From the NCBI GenBank assembly GCA_030748485.1, contig JASMLW010000269.1, forward strand, positions 1-56,587: DNA of 56,587 nucleotides. The letters run 5' to 3'. Of the stretch, positions 32,101-40,593 are shown one piece after another; positions within the stretch are counted from its first letter, which is position 1; every line of letters begins with the position of its first letter. The DNA comes from Pirellulaceae bacterium (lineage in GTDB: Bacteria; Planctomycetota; Planctomycetia; Pirellulales; Pirellulaceae). The notes under the pieces are model-generated. The model did no database searches. It was not told the DNA's origin and saw only the letters and a list, made by a program, of their open reading frames with translations. The translations under genes and the position numbers were made by a program.

Positions 32101-32951
32101 AGTACCGGGACGCGGTGTTCTTTGTCGCCCATCGAACAGTCCGCGACGGGCAGACGGTCGAGAACGTTGTGCTGGACTTGTCGCAGTGCCGGTGCGAGAT
32201 TGCCGGGCGCGTCGTCGACGAACAAGGTAAGGGCCGCGGCAACATTACGGTTCGAGCGGCGTTTGCCTTTTCAGCTCGACGCTTGGACCATGCGGTCTCA
32301 GCCAAGACGGACGACGCCGGGCGATTCGAGTTCAAGAATCTCCCTCCTCACGCGTTCGAGTTGTCGGCGCGGACTCGGGGCGGCGGGCTCGGCAAGCGGG
32401 TCATCGTGCAGCTCCGCCAAGGCGAACAGACGAAACTGACGATGCACGCGTATATCCCCGGCCACGCGCCGCCCGCTGATCGCGAGGTCGCGTTGAACTG
32501 GGGGCCTGAGCGGGAGAATCTGGAAGCGGCCTTATTCGTCGAACCGTCTCGCCCATTTGAAAGAGGTGATTCGATGGATGTAAGAATCGCCGTTCGCAAT
32601 GTCGGCGACGCGCCTCGCGTGTTCCGCGACACGTTGAGTTTCAACCGGTTGCATATATTCGGACCGCACGGTCACGAAACTCGCGATTTCAGGGCGTTCA
32701 CGGGACGACCATGGAGTGAATCCTATCGGCTTGAACCGGGCCACGAAGTCGTCCTCAAGGGCTCCTTTAACTTGCGGTGGATGGGGCCGGACGACACGGG
32801 CCCGAAGAACTCGATGTTTCGAATCAATCACTACGCCCAGAAGACCTATCAACTGCAGGTGAGCTTTGGCGACGGATTCGACAGCAAGCGTAGACCGCCA
32901 GCTGGCAACAGCCGCTGGATGACGGACAAACTGCAAATCCGCACCAAGTGA
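26169..32951 (+). CDS. Giant M56 (BlaR1-like) metallopeptidase with propeller, HEAT and carboxypeptidase-regulatory-like repeats
   Basis: The protein has 2260 residues, against about 600 for a BlaR1. The M56 domain has transmembrane segments near 15-40, 45-68, 155-185 and 380-400. It carries the zinc motif HEVIH (256-260) and a downstream 'ERELACDD' glutamate (295-297), so it should be catalytic. Residues about 460-840 look like a TolB/propeller-type region. Ten HEAT/PBS-lyase-type repeats follow (about 873-1190), a beta-sandwich-like segment (about 1195-1370) and five more HEAT repeats (about 1477-1623). Then come an NTF2-like segment (1660-1790), three carboxypeptidase-regulatory-like Ig-type domains (about 1820-2095) and a C-terminal domain (2107-2260). 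No penicillin-binding domain was seen. It overlaps the repressor gene by ATGA. The large C-terminal part probably acts as the sensor. Confidence 0.92.
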   Translation: MNPFTHVTSVEWCEPLVWTLLHSVWQVIVCGAAVWVALRIARTAQVRSAACAAGLMVMAISSPITYGVMRSASAAGEQAAADPEVAAVTEFRRRATAASSAPSTADGDTVASTSRVLDPSGAPTAATAAADPPPDSRGSPSSAAGGPSAASAQATVMGVTALSYLLGVGFFGLRLLWGVRYGWRLRRLARGRLDNRLSARAAALAAQLGGRIRPGVAYCSAVSVPVVTGIVRPMILLPGSLATGLSSDELESVLLHEVIHLCRRDQFVLAAQRLVETLLFFHPVMWWVSRRLSAERELACDDAVLAAGAPPVCYAESLLKVAQFGSVAQVRPQLLAASGRGAGQLRRRVVRILRRTGSPDKVFPQELPAPSSSTFLSLNALQQLCGVVVLIAVATLLSADWNGLWGQRATESEVTAPADNDNDVNADAAAAHLLTVVRRGERAAGSDTLLLVTIANEANRENSKQTVASEQNLLIGFRAIGVYGGRLLAIKMHQLIAIDLRSGERRTLQRGVSDAALAGDRLFTLTPAFAEKPPLLQRTLRCIDLSTGTVRELLRVESPPRGFASMGDANCALAANLDGSRVALTAVVRAAVQPRDEHCQLVVVDAISGESVRARKELPLRFSGTGGGTHVLAPRLLWTDNQTVIAAAPVSGEENSGEITRRAPPMQLTRFDATTMQSEVVCQLPEFVGKMHEPRLSRRGDASIFVQVGRQGQYRVDLAGKRLVKDNRVGAGYELRSSAKSTSLWRGDQELSPRTAVDRVFAAPDGKQVAWLPHDVGASNIIRRGPVDLRMHDSVRGVRTVMREWFARRGQTARDGSINLCLWLSDRDLKRKGAFDRFPVTEKRGPPAPLENEGGKDQAAEVEELKVEELIEQLSSSDGGVRGRAAYQLGELGAEAAPAIPHLINQFGDLLAPVVDPEHDHGTQISVVAMNSLASIGEPAVQPLIDAMLDKEVRQDRRACCAQTLGMLKDPRSYDALIQAVADEHQGLRLQAGMALRRIGDPVFDKLAAVIDDENPHVRLGATRGLQSIKSARATGLLIARLGDEDHQVRYAAAGALGSRNGEKAVVDALLLATNDSHKETRAEVYGALCYCRDPRLLKLLIAGLNDSNPVVQWRSAEGLGSLKSPTAVDPLLTALKSADESLRSNAARSLGAIGDKRALNALIEIARTDPEEDVRVTAGRAIGELEHPQASRGEVAWGKAVDGVQLGLSCETGLRPYRVGEVVRFERLIRNRSDRPWRFKVEIGPRINPHTAGGVTTLHSGESSDGPINVRSVTVDPGQDGWLDTVDFKIQSPGSSQRSQLSALQLPAGEHTITTRLDRTGFGPAQQPGVWMRALTAGQVEFVIRDGGAAGATKDAPRPESQSVLGRVKQLVESPNKTTAERLESTRAQLKMATAGLGEQQRQSIRNAFVMSAVGYLDSANRRARCDAGVVLVGLDDERGLASIIKELQDKKPRPTKMSRSDGRPHVDGQIASDRYYAALLLGQLGDNRAVPALIEATKDETINYRAAISLGEIGDKRAIPALRAMATAVPDQQLWAGYGLAALGEQQGFDLLSTAALTDPKWTDRRHAVEALGGVGDRRAVPTVVKVLQTDKHENVRVSAARALGEIGDPAALPALRAALNDKVVTKVNAPTTVAKEARSAIAAIEAGDDNAASRAGEDDVRVVVDRFIRAVSNQDTDAIARDAVSPWIDREEIRDDPIADIFSGIQLSASFRTSPKRIAVVESLKEVERIRGEAFPADVRQRWFEVVTDDHRIALIGGGKLVTAWAVRRNSGRAKVCGLLFAYYPSDEDALAKVLPPRASAAGQDGDEPKPRDRRQSTNRVVDAQGKPIVGATVEVLPYTVSEKPPLGSTKTDQQGRFEYPLETPEKKVFYIRISADGFVSERWIGNHRVHIRKNGQLEPDEFRLDRAATLRGRVIGADGEGLANIPLAFDYFNDRVASVNNRRFKSDTDGRFELTDLPAGELFVRYDPYKGQVKYRDAVFFVAHRTVRDGQTVENVVLDLSQCRCEIAGRVVDEQGKGRGNITVRAAFAFSARRLDHAVSAKTDDAGRFEFKNLPPHAFELSARTRGGGLGKRVIVQLRQGEQTKLTMHAYIPGHAPPADREVALNWGPERENLEAALFVEPSRPFERGDSMDVRIAVRNVGDAPRVFRDTLSFNRLHIFGPHGHETRDFRAFTGRPWSESYRLEPGHEVVLKGSFNLRWMGPDDTGPKNSMFRINHYAQKTYQLQVSFGDGFDSKRRPPAGNSRWMTDKLQIRTK

Positions 32952-33005
32952 GCATACCGTCGAGAACGTGGCGCGTCGGGCCGCCGCTCGAATATTGGAG
33001 ATCTC

Positions 33006-34472
33006 ATGAATCGCGTCCTGCTCAGCGCGTCGCTGCTGTTTCAGATCGCCACCGCGAGTCCGTGTTTGTGGGCTGAGTCGGCTGAGTCGGCGGAGGTCGC
33101 CGCGGCGCGGCATCGGCGCGTCGCCCAGCGGAGGGCCGGCGTCCATGTGATCTGCCATCGTGGCGCGGTCGAGTTCGCTCACGAGAATACGCTGGAGGCG
33201 TATCGAGCCGCGTTTGAACTCGGTGCGGACGGCAATGAAATCGACATCCGCGCGACCCGGGATGGCGTGCTCGTCTGCTTTCACGACGACATGCTCGATC
33301 ATCTGCTCCACGGCTACGGCGATGTCAGCGACTACTCGTGGAAAGAACTGCAACGAATGGCGTTTCGTCATCCCGGACGATTCGGCAAGCATTGCCGCAT
33401 CCCGACACTGCGCGAAGTGTTTGAGTTGCACCGCGATCATGCCGGGCTGATGCACTTGGACGTGAAACGTCCCGGCCTGGTCACACCGATCTCGCGACTG
33501 CTCGACGAATTCGTCATGTGGGACCACGTCGTGCAGGCGCCGGCGGACTTTGAGGACCCGCGTTACAAGCCGACTCCCGGCAAGATCGGTTTGTATCTCG
33601 ACCGGAGCGAAGTCGATGCGAACGCGATTTCCACGGCGCTGAAGCGACCGGGCCTGAGGATCATCGTTGAAGATCCGCGCGGCGTCGCCTTGGCGTTGGG
33701 AAGAGAACTTTCCAGACCGTCGGCCCAGCCGGTCAAGGATCAGATCGGGATCTGGGCGCGACAATCGCCGACCGTAGACGCCCGCAGCAAAGAGGAACTG
33801 ATCAGCGTACTCCGCGACGCCGATGACTGGGACGCGGTGGCGAGCGGGGACGAGGCCGAGTCGGCGTCGGCGGATCGCATCTTGCGGCGAGCTCGGGCGG
33901 CCGACGAACTGGCCCGCCGCAAGACTCGTTCTCCGGACGTCCTCGCCGTGCTCGAAGAGCGAGTTCGCCGCCGGAGTCTGCATCGCAACTGGCGTTACTG
34001 TGGATTGGACGGCAGCGCTGCGCTCCGCGCGCTGGTTGCCTTGCGCTCGCCGGAGTCCGTCGGTGTTGCGCGGTTTTGCTTGTGGCGCAACGATCCGGCG
34101 GTGGCGGCCGCCCAAAACCCGGCGTTCAAAACCCCGCCTTCCTGGACCGATTGGCGCACAAAGACCCCTGTCTTTGGATTGCTTGAGTCGGCGCGGGGAC
34201 CGGCGGTCGAAAAGCTGTGCCGCGATTATCTCGCCCTCACCGACGACGAGGCTCGCGCGATCGGCGTGCCGCAGTTCGAAGCCGCCGCCCGCACGCTGTT
34301 GAGCGCTCGGCCCGGGCCGCAGACGGTGAAAGAACTGCTCAGCCATCGGCTCAGTCAAGTGCGCGGGCGAGCGATCTTGTTCGCTCTGTCACAAAGCGAC
34401 CAGGGATGGGCGAGGGAAGTGTTGCGGCAAGCGGCGCCGCACGCGCTGCAGTATCTTCTCGACAAGCCGTAG
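33006..34472 (+). CDS. Exported glycerophosphodiester phosphodiesterase-family protein
   Basis: This 488-residue protein has a signal peptide (about 1-23) and an N-terminal GDPD TIM-barrel. The signature residues are present: His51-Arg52-Gly53, Glu60-Asn61, Glu78 and Asp80 in 'ADGNEIDI', and His93 in 'CFHDD'. GDPD enzymes cleave glycerophosphodiesters to glycerol-3-phosphate and an alcohol. The remaining 200 residues are helical, with HEAT-like units ('ALRALVALRSPESVGVARF', 'VKELLSHRLSQVRGRAILFA'), an unusual extension. GGAG precedes the ATG. It follows the M56 gene by 54 bp, so it may be the third gene of that operon. It converges on the next gene. Confidence 0.9.
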   Translation: MNRVLLSASLLFQIATASPCLWAESAESAEVAAARHRRVAQRRAGVHVICHRGAVEFAHENTLEAYRAAFELGADGNEIDIRATRDGVLVCFHDDMLDHLLHGYGDVSDYSWKELQRMAFRHPGRFGKHCRIPTLREVFELHRDHAGLMHLDVKRPGLVTPISRLLDEFVMWDHVVQAPADFEDPRYKPTPGKIGLYLDRSEVDANAISTALKRPGLRIIVEDPRGVALALGRELSRPSAQPVKDQIGIWARQSPTVDARSKEELISVLRDADDWDAVASGDEAESASADRILRRARAADELARRKTRSPDVLAVLEERVRRRSLHRNWRYCGLDGSAALRALVALRSPESVGVARFCLWRNDPAVAAAQNPAFKTPPSWTDWRTKTPVFGLLESARGPAVEKLCRDYLALTDDEARAIGVPQFEAAARTLLSARPGPQTVKELLSHRLSQVRGRAILFALSQSDQGWAREVLRQAAPHALQYLLDKP

Positions 34473-34489
34473 TCTGCAGTTGGACGAAT

Positions 34490-37400
34490 TCACTGCTCGC
34501 GAACGGCTTCGATTGCCGACAGGATCGGCGCGAGGTTTCGCGATCCGTCCACGTCGCGTTGGGGGAAGCGGACTTCGAGCGTCCGCTCGGCGGCAACGGA
34601 TTCAAAAGTCTGTGACACGGCGCGGCGACGACCTTTGGCGGAGGCAACTGGATCGAAGTCTCGGACGACGGTCTGGCCTTGCAGTTGAATGTCGAACACG
34701 CGGTCACCGACCGCCACATCGTCGAGTTCGGCGAAATGCAAAGTTACTCGATAACGTTTCGTCGCCGGCTTTTCCTTTTTCAAAATGACCGGTCGGAAAC
34801 CGTGCGAGATGTGTGGTTGGCGCGTGAGGGGGCGTTTTGTACGGGGCCGAATCACAAGGTCATCCAGGTTCAATCCCGCCGCGGCGAGCGTCTTCCAGGG
34901 AATGGCGAATTCAGCGACTCCCCGTTTTGTCGTCACCGACGCGGTTCCCGCCCACACCAGCGCGGCGGCAGGGGTCTCCTGCTTCTGAGCGGCTACCCAA
35001 ACACCGTCGTACCGGCCGCCGGTGACTCCCACTCCGAAATGAAGGATCTTCCGCAGCGACGAATCACCGATGAGAAACTCGAGCGAGTCCTCCTCCCACA
35101 CCGCCTCGTCGCCGGCCCGCGACGCGAATCCGAATTTGGCCTGGTGTGGAAGTTCTCCTCCAGTTCGCAGAGTCCACGGGAGTTGCTTGCCGCGTCGATC
35201 GCGCGGTGGAACGACTTCATAGCCGACGTACAGCGCTTCCTCATCGTGCGAAAGGAACAACGAACCGCCCGTTCCGGCCGGAGCCGAATAGCGACGCTCC
35301 CAGGCAGTTGGCTCCAGTTTCGCATCGAGTGTTGGCGGGTGGCCCGGAAACACGACAATGCCCTCCTTGTCGCTCATGAAGAGCCGCAGGCGAACGCCTT
35401 CAATGCCTCGGTAACCCGATGCATACAGCCAAGGCCGATCCGTGTTCTCGATCGCGATTCGATCCGCATTCACCCGATACGCCGTCGGCTCGCCGCCGAG
35501 CAATTGAACCGGTACAGGCATCGTCCGCGCGTTGCTGGGAATGATGCGGCTGGAATAAGTCGGAGCCCGCGGATACTGCAGCCAAAGACCGCCCTTCGAG
35601 TCTCGACGATCGCCGGGAGCCGCGAGGTTGAATCGCCCGGTCTGCAATTGAGCGCCCGCGCTCAGCGGAGCAGTAAACATCGCCCAGTCTTCGTGTCGTC
35701 GCTGTTTCGCGGGAGCCAGTGCAAGTGTCGTCTTGAAGTTGTAATTGCAACTGCACCCCGAACTTCCTTCGGCGGCGAACACCAGCCCCTGCGCGGGAAT
35801 CGCGCTGATCGTACATGCTGGACGCACGCCGCCGAAGTAACGCATACCGCTGTCGTCGTTGACGTCGTAGAAGGCGAGCGTCCCGGACCGCAGCACCTGC
35901 AAGTCCCCGGACGACACTAAGCGACCGCAACCCTTGCCGCGATTGAACTCAAAGTCGGACCATTCGAGACTCAATGGAGACGCCCGTCGTCCGTTGAGCT
36001 TGACGACACTTCCGGCCCGTTGGCCGACCTTGCCGATGCGGCCGGACCGCAAAGCTCGCTCCGGCAACTCGGCGATCGCGGGCAGCGAGAGTGTTCGTGC
36101 GTTTGTTTCGTTCACGACAATCCGCGGCCAGCCATTGTTGAAGGCGGTCGCCAGCGCGTCGGCGTGATGCTCCCAGCGGAGATAACCGCGACCGCCGGCC
36201 ATCGATTTCTGATCGGGGCGAGCCGGATGATTGAGCGCGGCGGCGATACAGAAGTCGTCGAGCGGTCCGCCGCGCAATTGCTCGAGTTCGGCGGTTGGAA
36301 TCGAAACGACAAGTCGGCGTCCTTCGTTTGCGGCCGCCACCGAGTGATTCGGGTGATCGACGCCGACTCCTCTTTCGACGGCTCCTTTGGCCGGCCAGGC
36401 GAGTAGCTGAAAAACGCCCGGCTCGTACAGGTTCGCCCGTTGAATCGGCGGCCGAACATCGAGAAACAACTCCCAATAGACCCGTCTGTCTACGGCGACT
36501 TCGGCGTCCAGGTCGAGCGAGATCTCGACCCGTCCGTTGTCGGCGATCGCCACATGAACTTGACCCGCCGCCGTTTTCGACTTCACCTTTTGGCTCGTGA
36601 CGCCGCGCGACCCGGGTCGCTGATATTGATCCATGACCAGGCGGACGCCCTCGTCCGACAGCGGCATGATTGACGCGGGCGGAATCTCGCCGTGCACGCC
36701 CAGTTGCTCGCCTGTGGTCGCGTCCAGAGTATGGACGACGCGCCCGAAGTTCAGCCAGACGTGATTGTCGTCCGCGTTGACGCTCTCCGTCAGCCACGGT
36801 TGGATGGGGCCGGGAGCGTTCCGCAGGCGGCCGATGTTCCGATACAGATAGGGCAACGTCCGCGACCACAGCTCCGTGCCGTTGTAGGCGTCGATGGCGA
36901 TCAAATGGTTTTTGCCGATCACGAAGTTGCGGCCGCCGGCGGCGATCGGCGGTCGACTGCCGCCGCCCGTTCGCTTGGAGCCCGGGCCGCCGAACCACAA
37001 CAGCTCGAGCGGCCAACGGACGCGCTGGTCGGTCAACGTCTGAGAGTCCCAATCGAGAGCTCCCGGCAGTTTGCCGCGACGAAAAACGATCGAGCGGCCG
37101 TCTCGCCGCAACGTGCTTACGGCGCTGGACGGCGCTTGTTCAGTTGCATCGTCGCCGCGCTCGTCGCGCAATGCGAATTGCACTATCTCGGATTCGATTT
37201 GTCTCGCACCATCCGGATCGATGTCACTGATGTGCAACTCGCCGCCGGCTGGACGAAGTACGCGATAGAGCTCCGTCGCCCGCCCCCGCGCCGCTTCGCC
37301 AGTAACGGCAATCAAGTTGAAGGCGTAGTCGGCGAACGGCAGTGCAGCGCGGGAATCGTGCAGTGCGACAGAAACCTGCCCGCCGCGCGGTGAAACCGTG

Positions 37401-38971
37401 TCGAGCAAACCGCGGCGGGCCCGCAACACGGCGTCCGTATCGTTGAGCAGCAGCACGACCTGGAGTCGAGAGCTGGCGGCGATCCGGGCGGCGAGCTTCG
37501 TGTCGCGCTGGCCCATCACGAGCGCCATGCCGCGGCGGATTCGGTTGTCCCTTAGCACAGCGGGTTCGGTGGCGAGTTTGCCTGGGGATTCGGCAGGACG
37601 GGTTGAGCTACGCGCTTGACGCTCTCCGTTTGTCGCAAAGCAATAGATGCTGCCGCGGTCCGTGGCGACTAGCAGCCGATTGTCCGCCACCGCGACTGAC
37701 TGCACATAGCCGTCCAGTCCCGGTTGTTCCCACAGCAACTCGCCCGTCGCGCGATCGCGAGCGACAACTCGATCGTCAACGCCGATCAGCAGCGCGTTTT
37801 GCGAAAGCGACAGGCTGCGCAAAGCGCGGGAAGGGCAGGGCTGTTGCCAGACGACTGTCGCTTTCGTGTATCTAGAGTTCGTTTCGATGCAGCGGATAAC
37901 ATCGTTGACGGCCAGAAATGTGCGGTCGGCTGCCAGGATGCGGTCCGCCCGCATGCTGCCGAACTGCGTCATGTTGGGAAGCTGATAGGCGTAGTGCAGT
38001 CCGTATGCGGTCGGCGTGAGACGCTCGCGCGGATATCCAAAAATGACACTGTTGTGTTGGTCGACGCAGACAGCCGGACCGCCGCGTCGGTTCTGGTAAC
38101 TGGGCGGAGCCGAGGCGAGCAGTCGCCCGTCTATTTGTGAATAGGACGCCGGGATGGAACGGCCGGTCGGAACGACCAAGGCGTCCTTCGCGGCGAGCAA
38201 GTATCCGGTCGGGGCGACACCGGCGATGGCGTACGCGCCGCGATTTGCAGTGGGCTGGTTGAGCGTGCCGCTCGTGTCATTGACCCAGCGAACGTCACCC
38301 GTTTCGGCGTCGAGCGCATAGACGAAGACGCCCTCGGCCGGCCACATCCCGGCCGTCGCATAGACGACGCCTTTGCTCACCAGCACGCCGGAGCGGAGCG
38401 GCCAGCGGGAGATCATGCGGCCGTTTCCGACGAGTTTGCGATCGGACGGAGCTGCTCGGAATCGCCACACCACATCGCCCTTCGCCGCGCCGAGACAGTA
38501 GACGAAGCCGTCGTCCGACGCAACGTAGACGCGTTCGCCGACAACATGCGGAGCAAAACGGACCGGCCCACCCGTGACAAAACTCCATTGCTGCTGACCA
38601 CTATCCAGAGAGAAGCACCGCACTGAATCATCCGCGGACGATCCGATGAAAACTCGTCCATCCGCCGCGACCGGGTGGAAAGCGTGATCGAAGTCGAGCA
38701 ACACGGGTTCTGAATGGTCGCGTATGTAAGCAAAGTCGACATCGGTGGGGTGCTTGAGTGGATCGGCAAACGCGGGCCGCGGCGCTCGCGCCGATTGGCG
38801 CCGCCAGGTAAGCCGCAATGGGAATTCCAGCCGGTCCTCTGAAACGGCGCTGCGGCGCGCGTCGTGCCGATACGCGGGCCAATCGCCGGCCGACGCCCCT
38901 GCCGTCAGCAACAGGAATACGGTGATTGAGCATCCGCAACTGAAGTGGGGCGCTGCTGAGATGTGTGTCAT
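34490..38971 (-). CDS. Exported giant PQQ-like propeller protein with methyltransferase-like, CBM9-like and malectin-like domains
   Basis: The protein has 1493 residues from the ATG at 38971, chosen because it begins directly before a signal peptide ('SITVFLLLTAGASAG'); the frame extends to 39046. Module order: a PQQ propeller beginning 'DWPAYRHDARRS' (about 29-470), a degenerate methyltransferase-like domain (about 480-620, 'ELYRVLRPAGGELHI'), and a second propeller ('AIDAYNGTELWSRTLP', near 690) with a cysteine cluster near 1050-1075 ('SGCSCNYN'). A CBM9-like domain (about 1210-1365) and a malectin-like domain (about 1400-1493, 'YRVTLHFAELDDVAVGDRVF') follow. The first three modules match those of the 11361 gene in different order. 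The last two are carbohydrate-binding folds, which suggests a surface polysaccharide ligand. Confidence 0.9.
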   Translation of the reverse strand: MTHISAAPHFSCGCSITVFLLLTAGASAGDWPAYRHDARRSAVSEDRLEFPLRLTWRRQSARAPRPAFADPLKHPTDVDFAYIRDHSEPVLLDFDHAFHPVAADGRVFIGSSADDSVRCFSLDSGQQQWSFVTGGPVRFAPHVVGERVYVASDDGFVYCLGAAKGDVVWRFRAAPSDRKLVGNGRMISRWPLRSGVLVSKGVVYATAGMWPAEGVFVYALDAETGDVRWVNDTSGTLNQPTANRGAYAIAGVAPTGYLLAAKDALVVPTGRSIPASYSQIDGRLLASAPPSYQNRRGGPAVCVDQHNSVIFGYPRERLTPTAYGLHYAYQLPNMTQFGSMRADRILAADRTFLAVNDVIRCIETNSRYTKATVVWQQPCPSRALRSLSLSQNALLIGVDDRVVARDRATGELLWEQPGLDGYVQSVAVADNRLLVATDRGSIYCFATNGERQARSSTRPAESPGKLATEPAVLRDNRIRRGMALVMGQRDTKLAARIAASSRLQVVLLLNDTDAVLRARRGLLDTVSPRGGQVSVALHDSRAALPFADYAFNLIAVTGEAARGRATELYRVLRPAGGELHISDIDPDGARQIESEIVQFALRDERGDDATEQAPSSAVSTLRRDGRSIVFRRGKLPGALDWDSQTLTDQRVRWPLELLWFGGPGSKRTGGGSRPPIAAGGRNFVIGKNHLIAIDAYNGTELWSRTLPYLYRNIGRLRNAPGPIQPWLTESVNADDNHVWLNFGRVVHTLDATTGEQLGVHGEIPPASIMPLSDEGVRLVMDQYQRPGSRGVTSQKVKSKTAAGQVHVAIADNGRVEISLDLDAEVAVDRRVYWELFLDVRPPIQRANLYEPGVFQLLAWPAKGAVERGVGVDHPNHSVAAANEGRRLVVSIPTAELEQLRGGPLDDFCIAAALNHPARPDQKSMAGGRGYLRWEHHADALATAFNNGWPRIVVNETNARTLSLPAIAELPERALRSGRIGKVGQRAGSVVKLNGRRASPLSLEWSDFEFNRGKGCGRLVSSGDLQVLRSGTLAFYDVNDDSGMRYFGGVRPACTISAIPAQGLVFAAEGSSGCSCNYNFKTTLALAPAKQRRHEDWAMFTAPLSAGAQLQTGRFNLAAPGDRRDSKGGLWLQYPRAPTYSSRIIPSNARTMPVPVQLLGGEPTAYRVNADRIAIENTDRPWLYASGYRGIEGVRLRLFMSDKEGIVVFPGHPPTLDAKLEPTAWERRYSAPAGTGGSLFLSHDEEALYVGYEVVPPRDRRGKQLPWTLRTGGELPHQAKFGFASRAGDEAVWEEDSLEFLIGDSSLRKILHFGVGVTGGRYDGVWVAAQKQETPAAALVWAGTASVTTKRGVAEFAIPWKTLAAAGLNLDDLVIRPRTKRPLTRQPHISHGFRPVILKKEKPATKRYRVTLHFAELDDVAVGDRVFDIQLQGQTVVRDFDPVASAKGRRRAVSQTFESVAAERTLEVRFPQRDVDGSRNLAPILSAIEAVREQ

Positions 38972-39049
38972 CGTCAACTCGCGAAGCAGATAAGGGACGG
39001 GAGTCGCCTCAGTACCCTTTATAGTCTGTAGTTTGGCGACACCCAATGT

Positions 39050-39064
39050 AGTGGCACTGCCACT
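39050..39064. repeat. Perfect 15-bp palindrome, possible repeat remnant
   Basis: AGTGGCACTGCCACT is identical to the terminal palindrome of dispersed-repeat copy 3. The rest of the element is missing, so this may be a remnant or a chance match. It lies in the 252-bp gap upstream of the giant PQQ gene. Confidence 0.4.
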
Positions 39065-39223
39065 GCCACTCTTGACCGCCTGCGCGCGCAGCTCTCGGCG
39101 CGAGAAGCGAGTAGTTTCAGCGCGTCGTGCTGATCAGCGCGTTACGGCGGGGGAGTGGGGCCGGGAGTGGGCGTCCCACTTTCTGGTCTCCCGCGCGATG
39201 GTCGCGACTCGTCAACGCTCGTT

Positions 39224-40558
39224 TCAGGTATCGAGCCCGGTGAGCGGACCGGTGCTATCGCCGAGCTTGTCAAGCTTGGCGCCGCTCATGCGGCACATCG
39301 ACACGAAGAGGTTGTTGAGCGGCGTATTATCCGGATAGCTCCGCAGGCGGTCCGTCTTGATCTGGCCGCCGCCGCTGCCCGCCAACACGATGGGCAAGTC
39401 GTGGTGCGTGTGCCTGTTGGCGTCGGCGATCGCGCTGCCGTAGAGAATCAAGCTGTTGTCCAGCAACGTTCGCTCACCCTCGCGCACGGATGCTAGTTTG
39501 TCGAGAAAGTGCGCGAACTGCGCAGCGAGAAACGTATCGATATTCGTGATGTCTTCGACCTTCTGCTTGTCGTTGCGGTGGTGAGACAGGCTGTGATGGC
39601 CGCCTTTGACGCCGACCATCGGGTAGCTGCGGTTGCTGCCCGCGTTGGCCAGCATGAACGAGCTGATTCGCGTCGTATCCGTTTGAAACGCCAGCGTCAT
39701 GATCTCGTACATCAAGCGGATATGATCTTTCAAATCGCGCGGAATCCCGGCGGGAACTTCGTAGTCGGGAACCTCGGCCTGTTTTGTCGCGGCGCGGTCA
39801 ATCTGCTGCTCCAGTTCGCGGACGCTGTTGAAATACTCGTCCAGCTTGCGTTGATCCTTCTTGCCCAATCGCTTGCGAAGCAGAGCCGCATCCTCAGCGA
39901 CCAAATCCAGAATGCTCTTGCGATAGAGATCGCGTTCGGCCCGCCCCTGCGCGGCGTCGGCGGCTCCAAACAATCGCTCGAACGCCAGCTTTGGATTGAC
40001 CTCCTTGGCCATCGGGGTGGAGGCGGTTTTCCAGGAGACGTTCGCCGAGTACGCGCAACTGTATCCGGAATCGCAATTCCCACTGTTGCGCCCGCGTTCG
40101 ATTCCCAATTCGATCGACGGGAGGCGAGTTTGTCGGCCGATCAGTTGGGCCGCTGCTTGATCCACCGAAACGCCGACTTTGATATCGGCTCCCGCCGTCT
40201 TGACGAGGTGGGCTCCGGTCAGGAACGATCCGGCGCAGCGGGCGTGATCGCCGGCTCCGTCGCCATTGGCGCGGCCCCAATGCTGCGTCAGACCAGTGAA
40301 GACCGTGACGCGGTCTTTATGCGCTTTGAGCGGTTCGAGCGTGCGGGATAGCGACCAATCCTCGTTCTTTCCGGCGGGCTTCCAGTTGGGCATGATCGCG
40401 CCGTTGGGGAAGAAGACAAACGCCATGCGAACCGGCGCTGTCGAGCCGTCGGCTGCGGAAGCGGCGGGGATCATCGCGTCCAGCATCGGCAAAGACATCG
40501 CTGCGCCGAGACCTCGCAAGAATGTCCGCCGCGGCAGCGTAGTGCTCTGTTTGGTCAT
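39224..40558 (-). CDS. DUF1552 exported protein
   Basis: The protein has 444 residues from the ATG at 40558, which has AGGAG at suitable spacing; a longer reading to 40597 would overlap the upstream gene. The twin-arginine signal is 'PRRTFLRGLGAAMSLPML'. The DUF1552 domain contains 'RMAFVFFPNGAIMPNWKP', 'GDHARCAGSFLTGAHLVKT', 'SIELGIERGRNSGNCDSGYS' and 'GVKGGHHSLSHHRND'. DUF1552 proteins are nearly always paired with DUF1592-type cytochromes in Planctomycetes, as here (35 bp gap). Function is unknown; the fold is probably related to DUF1501. It is the last gene of the presumed four-gene operon that starts at 45529. Confidence 0.92.
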   Translation of the reverse strand: MTKQSTTLPRRTFLRGLGAAMSLPMLDAMIPAASAADGSTAPVRMAFVFFPNGAIMPNWKPAGKNEDWSLSRTLEPLKAHKDRVTVFTGLTQHWGRANGDGAGDHARCAGSFLTGAHLVKTAGADIKVGVSVDQAAAQLIGRQTRLPSIELGIERGRNSGNCDSGYSCAYSANVSWKTASTPMAKEVNPKLAFERLFGAADAAQGRAERDLYRKSILDLVAEDAALLRKRLGKKDQRKLDEYFNSVRELEQQIDRAATKQAEVPDYEVPAGIPRDLKDHIRLMYEIMTLAFQTDTTRISSFMLANAGSNRSYPMVGVKGGHHSLSHHRNDKQKVEDITNIDTFLAAQFAHFLDKLASVREGERTLLDNSLILYGSAIADANRHTHHDLPIVLAGSGGGQIKTDRLRSYPDNTPLNNLFVSMCRMSGAKLDKLGDSTGPLTGLDT

Positions 40559-40593
40559 CGCGATACTCCTGTTACGGTCCGGCCGACGCTTCG

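Noticed and set aside
25771..32951. Beta-lactam resistance operon
   Set aside because: The gene layout is BlaI-BlaR1-like, but no penicillin-binding domain and no beta-lactamase gene were seen.
32532..34358. A 608-codon open frame on the minus strand opposite the GDPD gene
   Set aside because: It covers a gene with catalytic residues in the other strand and the end of the M56 gene; it is an antisense shadow.
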